Part shown: piece by piece, positions 1 to 11,619 of the stretch | Layout: each line of letters opens with the position of its first letter | How positions within the stretch are numbered: the stretch's first letter is position 1 | DNA from: Acanthacorydalis orientalis | Taxonomy: Eukaryota; Arthropoda; Insecta; Megaloptera; Corydalidae | Assembly (NCBI GenBank): GCA_034766995.1 | Contig: CM068317.1 | Coordinates: 33,707,501 to 33,771,500 of the forward strand | Direction of reading: 5' to 3' | DNA: 64,000 bases | The notes under the pieces: model-generated | What the model was told of the DNA's origin: nothing | The model's database searches: none | Seen by the model: the letters and a program-made list of their open reading frames with translations, nothing else | Program-made: the position numbers and the translations under genes

Positions 1-1533
1 AAAAATATTTATTTATATTTTGTGCGGAAAAATAATATTTAACATTATTTTGCCACATTCTGTCAAGTGGGACGAAAAGTTTTCTTTTTGTGAAAAATCC
101 ACAATAAAATATCCACAATAAAAATCAATTCGCTAATAAATTTTGGTACTACATGTTATAAAAAAGATTTTAATAATTAAAAATTATTGTAAACAGTTAC
201 TTTAGAAAAAAATAAAAAATGTTCTAGAACGATGTCAAATATCAAAAAAATACTGTATTCAATATATGGGTAAAACGTTCAAACATTTTAATATTCTGTT
301 GTTAATTAGTAAATATTTTATTTATCTTCAATTTGTTTTTTTTTTAAATATACAAAAATTTATTAATATCTTATCATATTTAAATTTTTACGAGAGCATT
401 CTTTTGAAATTACCATAACCATTTCTTACTACCTAATATCACTTATATTGTGTAATATGTGATTTTGATAATAGAATAAAATTCGTTCCTTTACACTACA
501 ATGAACATATTCCATTATAGTTTCAAATAACATTTCACTTTTTTCGTATGAAACAAATTAAAGTATAATTTAGAAACATTGAAAACAACACAGCTGTTTT
601 CTAGAAATATGAAATAAATACAAAAATGAGTAAGAAAAGCACATGTATATGTATAGAAAAATACATAGGTCATTGAACTAAACTTTTTCGAATATTCGAG
701 AAAAATTTCAAATAAAATATATACTTTGTGTTTTAAGAAAGTTATTAAGAGAATTTGTTTAAAATAAAGCCTAAAATCCAATGTTTTACCAAATCTGGTC
801 AACAAAAATGATAACAAAGGTGTATCATAATATGCTAAATAATTATTTTTGCTGATTTGTCCAGTTTTATTTTCTTATATGCTATTCTTTATGCTAATTT
901 ATTTTATGTTTCACTATCATCAAAATATATTCGATTAAGTTCTTATAAGAGTCTTTTTTGTAAAAAAAAAGAAAAAAGACATTGTGTGTAAAAAGTACAC
1001 CATAAATGTAATAAATTCTTGTTATAAAACTGTATATATGTATATATATATATATATATAATTTTTTATTTTTTTAAACCATTCTGTTTGTGGCAGCAAT
1101 TCGATTTCTAACTTCAATACTGTTTTACTTACTCTTTATGGTTTTATTATAATATAATAATTATAAATATAGAACAATACAATTTTATTAAACAGTTATC
1201 AGTCTGCTTCATATAATTAAGATAATAATCATTTCCGTGTCTCTATTATTTAAGTAGTCCTCTACATACTTATCTTTAAAACATCTCCATTATACAAACA
1301 TTGCTAGGCTTTCATCGTTAGAAAATTATTAGCTGACAGATATTATGTACATATCATGATTTGTTTCCTAATTACTATAAAAAGTTAACAGATTTATATC
1401 AAAAAATATACACAAACTTTCTTAATCCAATCTGGTAGAAATTTCATATTATTTTGTCTAAAATAAATTACTTTTATTTTCTTTAATGCTGATTGATATA
1501 TTATTCAATGATTAGAAATATGAGTTGATGAAG

Positions 1534-1574
<41 letters not shown>

Positions 1575-1980
1575 TTATATAGATATTTTTGCAAGTTATA
1601 TCAAATTTGGTTTCCTTCCGTGTAATATTTAATTTCTACGTCTATTATTTTATTTATGTAAGATTTTATCCAGCATTTTGTCCAAACAGTAATAAATACT
1701 ATTTACATATTCATACCTTTTTTTTTGATTTCAGTCTACATTCAAATTATAATTACTCAATAAACTCATAAATATATGATGAAACAAATATGTCTACAAT
1801 AATTTTTCTTACATTAAAGTTCATTTGATTTAAAATAAACAAGTAGCTTTTTAAATTTTATGTCAACTCATGATACAATTTCTGTATTTTCATAATTCCA
1901 AAAAAATATTTATTCCGCATTATTAATAAATTAATAATAATTATCTTCTTACGGTATTAAATCCGTTTTCAGAGGTATAC
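1..1980. other. A+T-rich stretch without recognisable gene
   Basis: Very A+T-rich sequence with scattered homopolymer runs and small TA arrays near 1031-1061 and 1536-1580. The one longer open frame here (minus strand, 515-817, 100 codons) is mostly Phe, Tyr, Leu, Ile and Lys from A/T-only codons and has no recognisable motif. I treat it as chance. Nothing else is supported. Confidence 0.6.
1536..1580. repeat. (TA)n microsatellite
   Basis: Alternating TA run interrupted once by TG near 1556. Confidence 0.95.
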
Positions 1981-1988
1981 AAGTATTC

Positions 1989-2105
1989 TCAAGTTCTATC
2001 GTATTCCTCCACTTTTTCTATAAACCAATCGTATCTTTCGCGAGGTAAAATACCTCCTCTTCCGAGGGTTACGTTCTTCAACAAGCACTGTTTTTTCCTG
2101 CCTAA
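1989..2105 (-). other. Short open frame with a histone H2A tail-like motif
   Basis: Reading the minus strand between an in-frame stop at 2106-2108 and a stop at 1989-1991 gives 38 codons. They contain the stretch LLKNVTLGRGGILP, which resembles the LLxxVTIAxGGVLP motif at the start of the histone H2A C-terminal tail. Downstream residues (RERYDWFIEKVEEYDRT) do not continue as H2A. There is no ATG, no clear acceptor and no histone fold upstream, so this would be at best a fragment. A second frame over the same bases is equally open, which argues for coincidence in a slightly GC-richer patch. Confidence 0.15.
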
Positions 2106-2536
2106 TCAACGTTTACCTTCTACATTCCCTTCAAGATTTGTTTACAGAAAATTATAATTTTTGACGGAAACAATTTGTCTAAAAAAACTTCATTTTTCGA
2201 TATTTGATGGTTTTCACATGTACCTTGTCTTATGTAAGATTTGCAATAACATATCATTTCTGACATACTCTATCCACGATGCTTAAAGGCAATATAATTA
2301 TAATAATAATAAGCATATTATAATAATTATAAAATGTCGATCATCGATACGGTGCTGATAAAAGAATTATTACAGTAATAAATAAGTCAGCAATTTATAA
2401 TTTTTTTCATGTTAACATTTATATACAAAAAATGATCCATTTTATTGATGAGAAATAAATAATGTGTAATTTTTAACATCTCCTGGCACAATAAAGACAA
2501 ATTAAACAAAAACATAAGACATCATTATATATAAGT

Positions 2537-2592
<56 letters not shown>
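2537..2592. repeat. (CA)n(TA)n compound microsatellite
   Basis: CA repeats at 2537-2548 pass directly into a TA run. The CA block is on the 5' side of the TA block. Confidence 0.97.
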
Positions 2593-2597
<5 letters not shown>

Positions 2598-2954
2598 CCT
2601 ACAAATACAAATTGTATCAATATTCATTATTACTCCGCACTTTGAATAATCCGACATTCTTTTAATTATTAAAATTCAAAGAAACCTTATTCTGTTACAA
2701 CGTATATGCGGAAATATTACTAATTAAATTATGAGTAATAAAAATAATCAATGTATAATAAAAGTATTTAAATAATCAATACTTAAAACAAATTTCATTA
2801 ACTATTTCATTACATATAACTTTTTTTATCTGATATACATTAAAGCCTACCTAATTAACTAAAAAAAATAAACTCGATAAAAAACTGGATAAAATGATTT
2901 CACCAGTTTTCAGAAATAATGATCATTTTACTTTTCACTTAGTTAAACAATAAA

Positions 2955-2957
<3 letters not shown>

Positions 2958-3013
<56 letters not shown>
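2958..3013. repeat. (TA)n microsatellite
   Basis: Uninterrupted alternating TA, about 56 bases. Confidence 0.97.
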
Positions 3014-3015
<2 letters not shown>

Positions 3016-3475
3016 TTATAATAATTCTATAGTTTATAGCTTTCCTTTCTCTAACAACAGGAATAAAGAAAAACATAAATATTTTAAAAATGAGGTTATC
3101 TTACCATAATTATAAACGAATAAAAAGCGTTATTTCGTTTGTCACATTTTAAAATTTGAAAATCTCACACAAACACATCCAGTACACATCAGTAAAACAT
3201 AGCCGAATCGAGGTAAACTTGTAACGAAATATATATTTGATCACAACAGAGCACACACTGAGAAACTTCAATGTTCAAAATAATATTCACGAAACCGGAC
3301 TACTGAATAAAAATCAAATAATAAAGAAAAAACCGAACAATAATCGACAATCGTCTTTTGTTTTATACAAACTTCACAGCACACGAGTTACAAACTGATT
3401 CAATGTTATTTAATTAAACGAACGGAACAGAAATGCAGTCGTAACAATATTTAAACGTAACGAACGGAACGCGGC

Positions 3476-3960
3476 GAAAAGTTGCCGTTATCGTATGACA
3501 ATGTGTGTACATACAAGCGTGACCGAGATGAAATTTGGCATCGAGAATGATGCAGCGTGTAAGTGATACAGAAGGATTGATTCAATGTATTGTCGTGTTG
3601 TATACATTTGTGTATACATGGAAATAAATGCGTCGCTGTATGTGTCAGTGATAAAACAAGAGAAGAGGTTATACTAAAACGTGTGAAGTATGTGTGTAAT
3701 ATATGTGTTTTTTTTTATTATTATGTATGTAGTATGTGTGTACATGTATGGTACGTGCAGGATGGTCTTGTGAAAAAGGGAGGTCTCGTTTTGCCGAGCG
3801 TCGGCGAGCACAGCCGGAGACGCACTGGCGTCGCGGCGCCGCCTGGCCTACGTGTATCGTATACACGAGCTCGTCGTTTCTTTCAGACACACGGTACGCG
3901 ATATACGTTCTCTGTTTAATGTTGTAGCGTGCGGATGCGCGCGCGCCTCACCCGTGGATT
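3476..3960. other. GC-richer, CpG-containing island
   Basis: After about 3.4 kb of A+T-rich DNA the composition changes sharply here. There are many CG dinucleotides, including GCGTCGCGGCGCC near 3830 and a GCGCGCGC run near 3935. Overlapping frames on both strands are open for 60 to 110 codons, as expected when stops become rare. None looks like a protein: the plus frame is rich in Cys, Val and Tyr from TGTGTATG repeats. A promoter, a 5' UTR exon or a conserved regulatory block would all fit. Confidence 0.4.
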
Positions 3961-4148
3961 TGGTAAAATTGTGCAGATTGCGAATATCTACCAAAAGGTA
4001 CGTGTGAGGTTCGGATTCATCCGTTTTCAACGCAAAACGCTTGATTGAATTAAAGAGAATGCGTATATATTTTAGGGTAGAATTATTCGATGTGTATTGA
4101 ACGACGCACACGGCTTGTTAAAGTTTTTCACAATACTCGTAATTAATC

Positions 4149-4205
<57 letters not shown>

Positions 4206-4984
4206 TTGTGTATGTATGTGTGCATGTATGAAATTTTACTTTCAAACCGATGTCCAAAATAATTAATTCCAAATGTCAATTAAAAGTGATCAAACAACAA
4301 CGAAATGGGGGTATTTCAAGTTAGGTATTTCTTGTTATTGGAAAAATGTATTTTCATTACTCAATTCAACTAATGATCATTCTGTAATGAGTACACAAAC
4401 ATCTGTTCGAAAAATTCCTAAACAAATTAATTAAAACATAGAATATGAAACATATACATGATTCTCAAAAAAATTTCTATATTAATTTAAATATCCCTGA
4501 CTGTTAATGGGAAGTAGTACTAAGAATTTTTAAAGTGTTTGATAGTAAGTTGTTGGTTCAAGATAGAGCAGAGTGTTCAGGTTTAAATAAGAGAAAATTG
4601 ATTTGTAACCTTTACCTGAGTATACAATATAAACAATAGATAATAAAATGAAATTTCTAGATATGAAACCTAACAAAAATTAAATTATGTTTTTCAAATT
4701 CTCTTCATACATAATATAGCAATTCTTAAAAATAAATAACCTACAAATATACATACATAATTCGTTTAATTTAAAAATTTGTTTAATTTCATCTTTTTAC
4801 GATTTTCTATTCCAATTTTTCTTCGCATATATTTATCTATTCTAATTTTTATTCATATAAATCAAAAAGGAGTATTTTGATTTTACTAATTTCGTTTAAA
4901 TGAATCCAAACTAATTTAAAACTATTTAAAATAATCAAAAGTACATTTTTATTACATTTTATGACAAATTTTGAATATAAATAA
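3961..4984. other. Gene-free A+T-rich stretch
   Basis: Holds the TA/TG compound array at 4151-4230 and otherwise nothing recognisable. Confidence 0.6.
4151..4230. repeat. (TA)n(TG)n compound microsatellite
   Basis: TA run to about 4191, followed by TG repeats and looser TGTA units. Confidence 0.97.
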
Positions 4985-5201
4985 TTCAGTTGTTTTATCT
5001 TCCTGTGTGTCCGTTATTTTACTTGAATCCTTGAGACCACTTTTTAGTCAGAATGCAAATGTAGCCTCAAATAAACGAAACAACCATAAATATGTCAATA
5101 TTACATTATGGACATTTTTATAGGATTATATTCGAAATTTAAATATACGCCAGTTTGTATGTAATATCAAAATTTCTTTTTATACGATTTAATGAACATG
5201 T
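4985..5201 (+). repeat. Diverged direct repeat, copy A
   Basis: About 217 bases that recur at 8480-8696 in the same orientation with scattered substitutions. Shared landmarks in order are TCTTCCTGTG, CCGTTATTTTACTTGAATCC, TAGCCTCAAATAAACGAAA, CATAAATATGTCAATATTAC and ATACGATTTAATGAACATGT. Both copies start near TTCAGTT and stop matching just after GAACATGTA. No terminal inverted repeat or tRNA promoter box is evident. It may be a fragment of an unclassified dispersed repeat, or a segmental duplication about 3.5 kb apart. Confidence 0.85.
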
Positions 5202-5931
5202 ACAAAAACGAATTTTATTTTATGTATATACTAATAAATCGATTTCTATTGGTTATATATTGAATACCATATTGTGACCATTTAAACGTGATATAATTGT
5301 AATAAAAGATAAACATATTATTTTATTGCTCTCTTACCAGTTTTAATACCATAATTACAGAAAGACATCGATCATAAAAATTGAGGAATAACATTTTATT
5401 GTTATATGTCTTGCATGTATATTTTTCGTTAAAAGTAATTAATCGCAGAAATAAAATAAATAATAAACAGTAGGAGAAAATCCAACTGTTGATTGTTTTT
5501 CTAGTATGCGTGCTTGTTTAATATTATACATTATAAAAAATTATTACAAAAAAAATACCTAAAATAAACAACTCCATGTATTTTTTTAAATAAATCAGGA
5601 TAAAATTTCAGTAGCAACATCTCTATTAAGTACAAAGTTTTGATAAATATATGCTTTCTGTAAATTATTCAATTCGAATATTACTAAAATTTGAAATAAT
5701 AATTACCTCAGATAATAATAAAAGACAATAAGTTCAAAACGTGCTATAGGGTTTGTTGCTTTGGAGAATTACGAATAATATTACTCAATTTATCGATTAC
5801 TTATTAACAGCACGGAAACGAATTAATCTCTTTTTTGAAATGACCTCTTGTTGTACACGTTTTTAATATTTACTATTAAGAAAAAGTGTGTTGTTTTTTG
5901 TGCTTTAGTACAAATTATTAGGTAAATATCG

Positions 5932-5935
<4 letters not shown>

Positions 5936-5978
<43 letters not shown>
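5936..5978. repeat. (TA)n microsatellite
   Basis: Uninterrupted alternating TA. Confidence 0.97.
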
Positions 5979-5982
<4 letters not shown>

Positions 5983-6055
5983 GTTACTTTTAAAAATGAA
6001 GATATAAAAAAGAGTATTAAAATTTTTAGGTAATGTTAAAAAAAATTGATATCAA

Positions 6056-6058
<3 letters not shown>

Positions 6059-6110
<52 letters not shown>
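6059..6110. repeat. (TA)n microsatellite
   Basis: Uninterrupted alternating TA, 80 bases after the previous array. Confidence 0.97.
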
Positions 6111-6114
<4 letters not shown>

Positions 6115-7645
6115 AAGAGAAAATAAAATTGAGAAATGCATAAGACAAAGATATGTAATTGCACAAAATTGTTTACTTGAATAGAATAGGTGTTCAAATC
6201 ACTTAATTGGAAAGGTGAAGAAATTAAAAAAAAGATTAATCCACCTTTGTTTTACTCGTTAAATTAGTTTTACAAATATTTTAGTAGACGGAAATAATAT
6301 AATTAAATCATTATTATAAAGTTGAAAATAAGTTATCTAAAATGTTTATTTGGGTCAAATGTAATCGATCATATATGAAGAAAATAACAAAAATACACAA
6401 TTATGATTGAATTGATTTCAAAAAAAATGCCTTGATAATTAAATCGAAAGTTCCACTTTGTAGAGATATCTTTCATAAATATCGATCCTGACCGCCAAAA
6501 TAATTTGACGAGCTCAGATAATATAGAAGAGAACTGAAAGATTGAGATTATAAATAATAATAAGAAATAAAAATATGACGGAGAGTGTGGATTTGAAAAT
6601 AATTACGAGTTACAGATATTTTGTTAAAAGTTTAGAGTTTGAAATTGAAATGGATAATATACACTTCAAAAAAGGAACAGAATTCATGGATACTAAGAAT
6701 TCTTGGCTGAGAGTCAATTCATTTAAAAAGTTTTGGAAAGATAGTAAGGAATGAATGGAATAACAATGTACGAAAATGCAAATATTTAGAAAAGAAAGGT
6801 AATGGATCTTTCACTTTAAAATGAACTTTCTTAAACTGGAACTTCAGAAAATGTAGAAAATAAGGATAATGACAGTATTGTGAAAGTGGAAAAATGTAAA
6901 ATAACTTATTAGATTTTATGTGATAATATCCATTGAAAGTGATTTTGATTTCAGAATTGTTACTATATAAAAAAACGAATAAAATAAATTTTAGAATTAA
7001 TGAACTTATTATATATATAATTGTTTTTTGTATATCTACTATAAAAGTATTTCATAAATATAACAGTCATTACATTTTATTTAGCCAGTCGATAAATGTA
7101 ACATAATATATGATATTATTTCGAATAAATTAATGAAAAATTGTTTACCTTTCTTAATTGAAATATTTATATATTCATATGCAAAATGTACAAATTGAAT
7201 ATTATTTGATGCATAAAAAGATTGAATATTGCAATTTAGCATGCATACGTGTATTTAATGAAAATGTTCATGTTTGAATTGCTTTCAAAGCATGATAAAA
7301 AAGGTATGTAAAATTAAAATCGATTGGTTACCATATAACTATTGTATGGAAACTCCAAACAATACATGTAAATATAATTCAAATTAAATGCAATGTGCAC
7401 AATGTCTGCAACTGTCTTCAATGTACAGTCTGTAGCGTGCTAATTGGCGTTAAGTGTTTTCCAATTCAAATGTATAGATACATATATACGATTACATAGA
7501 TGTCACAGGGGAATTTACATATAGGAAATATATATTCAATTTAACATTGATTTTCTATAAGAGCTAAACTATGATTTTTGAAAACTGTGAATGAGAATGA
7601 TCTAGACACACGGTTGATATGTTTAATAAACACGGCACAAAAATG

Positions 7646-7649
<4 letters not shown>

Positions 7650-7699
<50 letters not shown>
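7650..7699. repeat. (TA)n microsatellite
   Basis: Alternating TA followed by a short GAGAGA tail. Confidence 0.97.
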
Positions 7700-7703
<4 letters not shown>

Positions 7704-8479
7704 AGAGAAAAAAGAAAATTTAAGAAGATAAGTCAAAAAATAAATAGATTTATCGATAAAAAATTTTTTTATTAATAATATTAATTTTACTTACATTCAT
7801 AATCAAGAGACATTCTATTAATAAAAATAGTATAATCGAAAGACAAATATTCTATTGATTTCTATTTTGTCTGACTTACTTTTAAATTACTAACATTTAC
7901 AAAGTATGTCGTTTACTTTTCAAATTTCGTATGAACAATATGATGATTCAATAACGAATAATTAAAAGAAATATGAAGAAAATAATTTATTAGTAAAAAT
8001 CAATTGAAATTATTGATAAAATATGCTTGAAAATTAAATTAATTTGCAAACATTGACGATTTTAACAGTAAAAAATTCTTTATATTAAGAAATAAAACAA
8101 AAAAATTTTAAGGATAAGAAATAAAAGATGAAATATCAGTAGTTTTTAATTTCTTTCTTTGCAAAAATACTTTTAATATTTTTTTATTGTGATACATTGC
8201 ATGTTTGCTTTCTTTGTTAAATTTTGTATTTGAAAACTTGTTTTCTTGTTTAAATTCCTAATAAATCATATTAATTGTTAAATTGAAATATTTATTTATA
8301 ATCAAATCGAACAAATAAATATAACATTAATAGTTACGTTAAATTAATTGAGAAAGCGAGATGGCTAATAAGCCAACGTACTTTTTAAAAACAAGTATAT
8401 GGATTCGATTTCAACTCAAATAAAAACGTACATTGATTGATATTCCAAATAGGTTTCAAAAAATATATAGAAGACTGAA

Positions 8480-8696
8480 TTCAGTTTTTTTATCTTCCTG
8501 TGCGTCCGTTATTTTACTTGAATCCTTGAGGCCACTTTCTAGTCAGTATGCAAGTGTAGCCTCAAATAAACGAAATAACCATAAATATGTCAATATTACA
8601 TTTTGGGTATTTTTATAGAATTATATTCGAAATTTAATTATTCGCCAGTTTATATGTAATATCAAAATTTTTTTATACGATTTAATGAACATGTAT
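8480..8696 (+). repeat. Diverged direct repeat, copy B
   Basis: Second copy of the repeat at 4985-5201, same strand. It carries the same ordered landmarks with about one difference every ten to fifteen bases, including GAGGCCAC for GAGACCAC. An open frame covering 8433-8618 runs through it, but copy A is interrupted in the corresponding frame, so I do not call it a gene. Confidence 0.85.
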
Positions 8697-8872
8697 AACA
8701 AATAATAACCAGTAACTAATTTAGACTTAAAAATGATAGATATGAAAAAATAATAACAATTTTTCAAAGTAAAAATCGAAAACAATACAGTTTATTTTGT
8801 TGACATTTAAATGACATTAAATATATTTTAATTCGATCCATAAATCAATCAAAAAAGAATTACTGCCATCTC

Positions 8873-8873
<1 letters not shown>

Positions 8874-8940
<67 letters not shown>

Positions 8941-8944
8941 TATA
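8874..8944. repeat. (TA)n microsatellite
   Basis: Long alternating TA with one AATA phase slip near 8932. Confidence 0.97.
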
Positions 8945-9059
8945 AATAATAGAGTCATTCAAATTTTCACATTAATCTCAAACATAATTTGAAAATAATT
9001 TTCAGTGTAAAAACAATGTTATTTATAGCATAATTAAAATCCGTTAACGTGTATTCTTC

Positions 9060-9560
9060 CTGGAATTGTGTTTACGTATCCGACACATACAAACATATAT
9101 ATGAAAATATGTTCAAATAATCCCATAAACCGCAAAAATCGCCCTAAGAAAAAAAAGTCACGAAAAAGGCAACCGAGTACCAAAATGATCGCATTACCCG
9201 TGTATTTAATTGCAAACAAACAAACGAACAACTATTCATTTGTTTACGACGCCTCAAAAGCGAAATAAAAAAAGCTCGAATCGTTCTGTTGTCTGATTAT
9301 GAACCCCCCGTGCACGTCTCCGCCGTCAACCATCCACAATGCTTCAACTTTCAATGGTTTCATCCAGAGAATCTCACACTTCCATTTTATAAACGCGGCG
9401 GTCTTCCACGTCGGTCGATACGCGACATACGGACGCACGCGCACACCGTATACCGCAACAGACATAAACGTGCACATGGCTTTCGTACATTATCGACAAG
9501 AATGGAATATACTTTTCTAGTACGATCGACTATTATTGTTTCATGTCGTAAATGGTACGC
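9060..9560. other. GC-richer, CpG-containing island
   Basis: Contains CGCGGCGGTC, GTCGGTCGATACGCGAC and GACGCACGCGC between about 9390 and 9440. Several overlapping frames on both strands reach 65 to 107 codons, and none shows a family motif or a preferred strand. On the minus strand a TTTATAAAATGG sequence (about 9383-9394) resembles a TATA box. Best read as a regulatory or untranslated-exon island. Confidence 0.35.
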
Positions 9561-9799
9561 TTTGATGTTCAACTGCATGGAAAGTATTGTACCTGTCACT
9601 AGACGTACATGACAGAGACATAATTATCTGTTTTGTTTGTTGTCTATAGGTTTATCCTGCATTAGCAATTCCGTTGTATTCTTGTGTATAATGACTTAAT
9701 CCAAAGATAAAGACAAAAGGATTCCATACTAGACTGTTTAAATCGTCTTATCTTTGTTTTATAAATGCTTTTCGTCTAGCTGTTTATGAACTATAGTTT

Positions 9800-9935
9800 T
9801 GAAGAAGAGTGCTGACTGATGAGTACTACACCAGCTCCGCCTATTAAGTAAAGACGCCGTGTACTTGAGCTTCTTAACGCGAAGGTCGTGGGTTAAATAT
9901 CGGATTATGGTGCACGGAGAAATTGTGAAGAATAT
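9800..9935 (+). repeat. Possible tRNA-derived SINE relic
   Basis: The segment GCTTCTTAACGCGAAG followed by GTCGTGGGTTAAATATC (about 9869-9902) resembles an anticodon stem-loop and a T arm with a degraded pol III B box (expected GGTTCRANNCC). The preceding CACCAGCTCCGCC and following GGTGCACGGAGAAATTGTG look like SINE body sequence. No intact A box or 3' tail repeat was confirmed, so the call is tentative. Confidence 0.3.
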
Positions 9936-10111
9936 GTTTTAATTAAACACATTTAAAAATGAAAAATTAATAGCCTACTCTATTCAGCTATTAATTAATT
10001 ATATAGTTTATCAACTCGATACATCTTGATTACTGACAAGGAAAGAAAACTTTTTAATAATAAGTTATTTTTTCCATACTTATATATCTTAATTTAGTTT
10101 CTAAGAGTATT

Positions 10112-10112
<1 letters not shown>

Positions 10113-10143
<31 letters not shown>

Positions 10144-10190
10144 ATATATATATATATATATATGCATATGTTTATATATATACATATGTA
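10113..10190. repeat. (TATC)n(TA)n compound microsatellite
   Basis: Seven TATC units at 10113-10140 pass into pure TA (10141-10163), then an irregular ATGCATATG tail. Confidence 0.97.
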
Positions 10191-10560
10191 TTATTCTATT
10201 TTTTAAAAAATCTGGAATTTAATGTACACTTTTTATTATAATTTTATCTAAACTTTTATTATAATTTGACTAACTAAAGTATCCATAGTTTCAGAGAAAT
10301 ATACAAAACTATATTATAACTTGGATTTACTATAAGGAATATAAACATATCTAAAATAATCAACGAGAAACAAAAAGAAAATATTTATGAAATAAAAATA
10401 AAATGCAAAAATTATATCCTTTTTATATATTTGAAACAGATTAAGTTATAAAAGTAAACGTAAGTGGACAGAAATCGAAATGTGGACAGTTTCGGAAAAA
10501 ATTACAACCTAGTTGTTTATCCTCAGATTATTTCAAGTCTATATATGAACGTTTTCTGTG

Positions 10561-10619
<59 letters not shown>
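10561..10619. repeat. (TA)n microsatellite
   Basis: Alternating TA with one CA near 10568. Confidence 0.97.
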
Positions 10620-10620
<1 letters not shown>

Positions 10621-11149
10621 ATTTTGGAGCTAAAGGTGCCAAAGAAAGACTTGTTGATATTCTCCTTTATATGTATATTATGATGATATCGTATGGTGAT
10701 GTAATTGACAAACGGGTGCAGTAGATCTCAAAAAATATGTCATTTATATTGCATTTAGATTTGAAATATGTCTTTTTTGTTTCTTAGAAATTGATTTTGT
10801 TAGAATTGTGCAATAATATACTTCAATATAAAATTTTATATCAAAAGGATTAATTTTAATTGCACATTAAAATATTTATTCATTATAGTAGTTATAAATA
10901 GAAATAAAAGTTAAAGTTTTTCTCTTAGATTCGTATAAGTTAAAAGTAAATAGAAACGTTTCTTATTGAAAAAATACTTTAGTAATTTTTAGATCTGTAT
11001 AGAAATTCTATTTCATTATTATCAAAAAATAAATAATTATTAAATAGAAATCATATAAGAACACACAACGAGACCAAGTAATAGATGAGATAAGGTATAA
11101 GACAATTAATTAAAAATATGGAAAAATCACTTTGTTTTTCAAATTGAAA

Positions 11150-11571
11150 AAATGGAAAAAATTCAATTTGTACGGTTGAATACCTCTCTTTTCCACTGAT
11201 TACCAATAAAAATTTTAATTTCGTTATCCCAACTGTCCATTGATCCCATTCTCGGTCTTTTTATATTTTTTGATTCCCAGTTAATAATTTCTGTTGTCCA
11301 TCGGTTGTCTTCTCTTCTTGCAACATGTCCCGCTAATCCTATTTCCGACTCTCTACTCTTCTTATAACATCTATGACTCCTGTCTGTTTTTGTATCCATT
11401 CTATTCTTTTTCTATCTTTTTTTGTGATACCTAGCATGCATATTTCCATACTTCTCTGTGTTGTTTGGAGTATGAATGCTTGTGGCGTTAAGCATCCATG
11501 TTTCGCTGGCGTAGGTAAGGATTGGAAGTATACATTGATCAAATACTTTTTTCTTCAGAGTGGAATTGTTT
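11150..11571 (-). pseudogene. Non-LTR retrotransposon (LINE) 3' relic
   Basis: Minus-strand remnant of the C-terminal part of a LINE reverse transcriptase. Three reading frames together give the expected order: a frame beginning at about 11571 with KKKVFDQCILPILTYASETW (matching the conserved VLPxLTYGAETW motif), a second frame (11542-11339) with LQTTQRSMEICMLGITKKDR, and a third (11399-11163) with GLAGHVARREDNRWTTEI (matching the common WAGHVARRxDGRW motif). At least two frameshifts separate the frames, so the copy is dead. Everything upstream (endonuclease and RT core) is absent. Sequence similarity stops at a TA array starting at 11578, as in a 5'-truncated insertion. The clade (RTE- or jockey-like) is not resolved. 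Confidence 0.8.
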
Positions 11572-11572
11572 A

Positions 11573-11577
<5 letters not shown>

Positions 11578-11617
<40 letters not shown>
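11578..11617. repeat. (TA)n microsatellite
   Basis: TA run directly abutting the truncated 5' end of the LINE relic. Confidence 0.97.

Positions 11618-11619
<2 letters not shown>

Larger units (their letters stand above)
2106..3475. other. Gene-free A+T-rich stretch
   Basis: Contains two TA arrays (2537-2592, 2958-3013) and no convincing reading frame, RNA gene or transposon end. Confidence 0.6.
5202..8432. other. Gene-free A+T-rich stretch
   Basis: Contains TA arrays at 5936-5978, 6059-6110 and 7650-7699. No open frame of interest, RNA gene or transposon end was seen on either strand. Confidence 0.6.
9936..11149. other. Gene-free A+T-rich stretch
   Basis: Holds the TATC/TA array at 10113-10190 and the TA array at 10561-10619. 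The open frame crossing the second array is Tyr-Ile repeat. Confidence 0.6.

Noticed and set aside
515..817. 100-codon minus-strand frame
   Set aside because: Composed almost entirely of A/T-rich codons, without a motif, promoter or splice signal. A frame of this length is plausible by chance at this composition.
3590..4111. Overlapping frames on both strands in the first GC-richer island
   Set aside because: Several frames are equally open and none has a protein-like pattern. Low stop density explains them.
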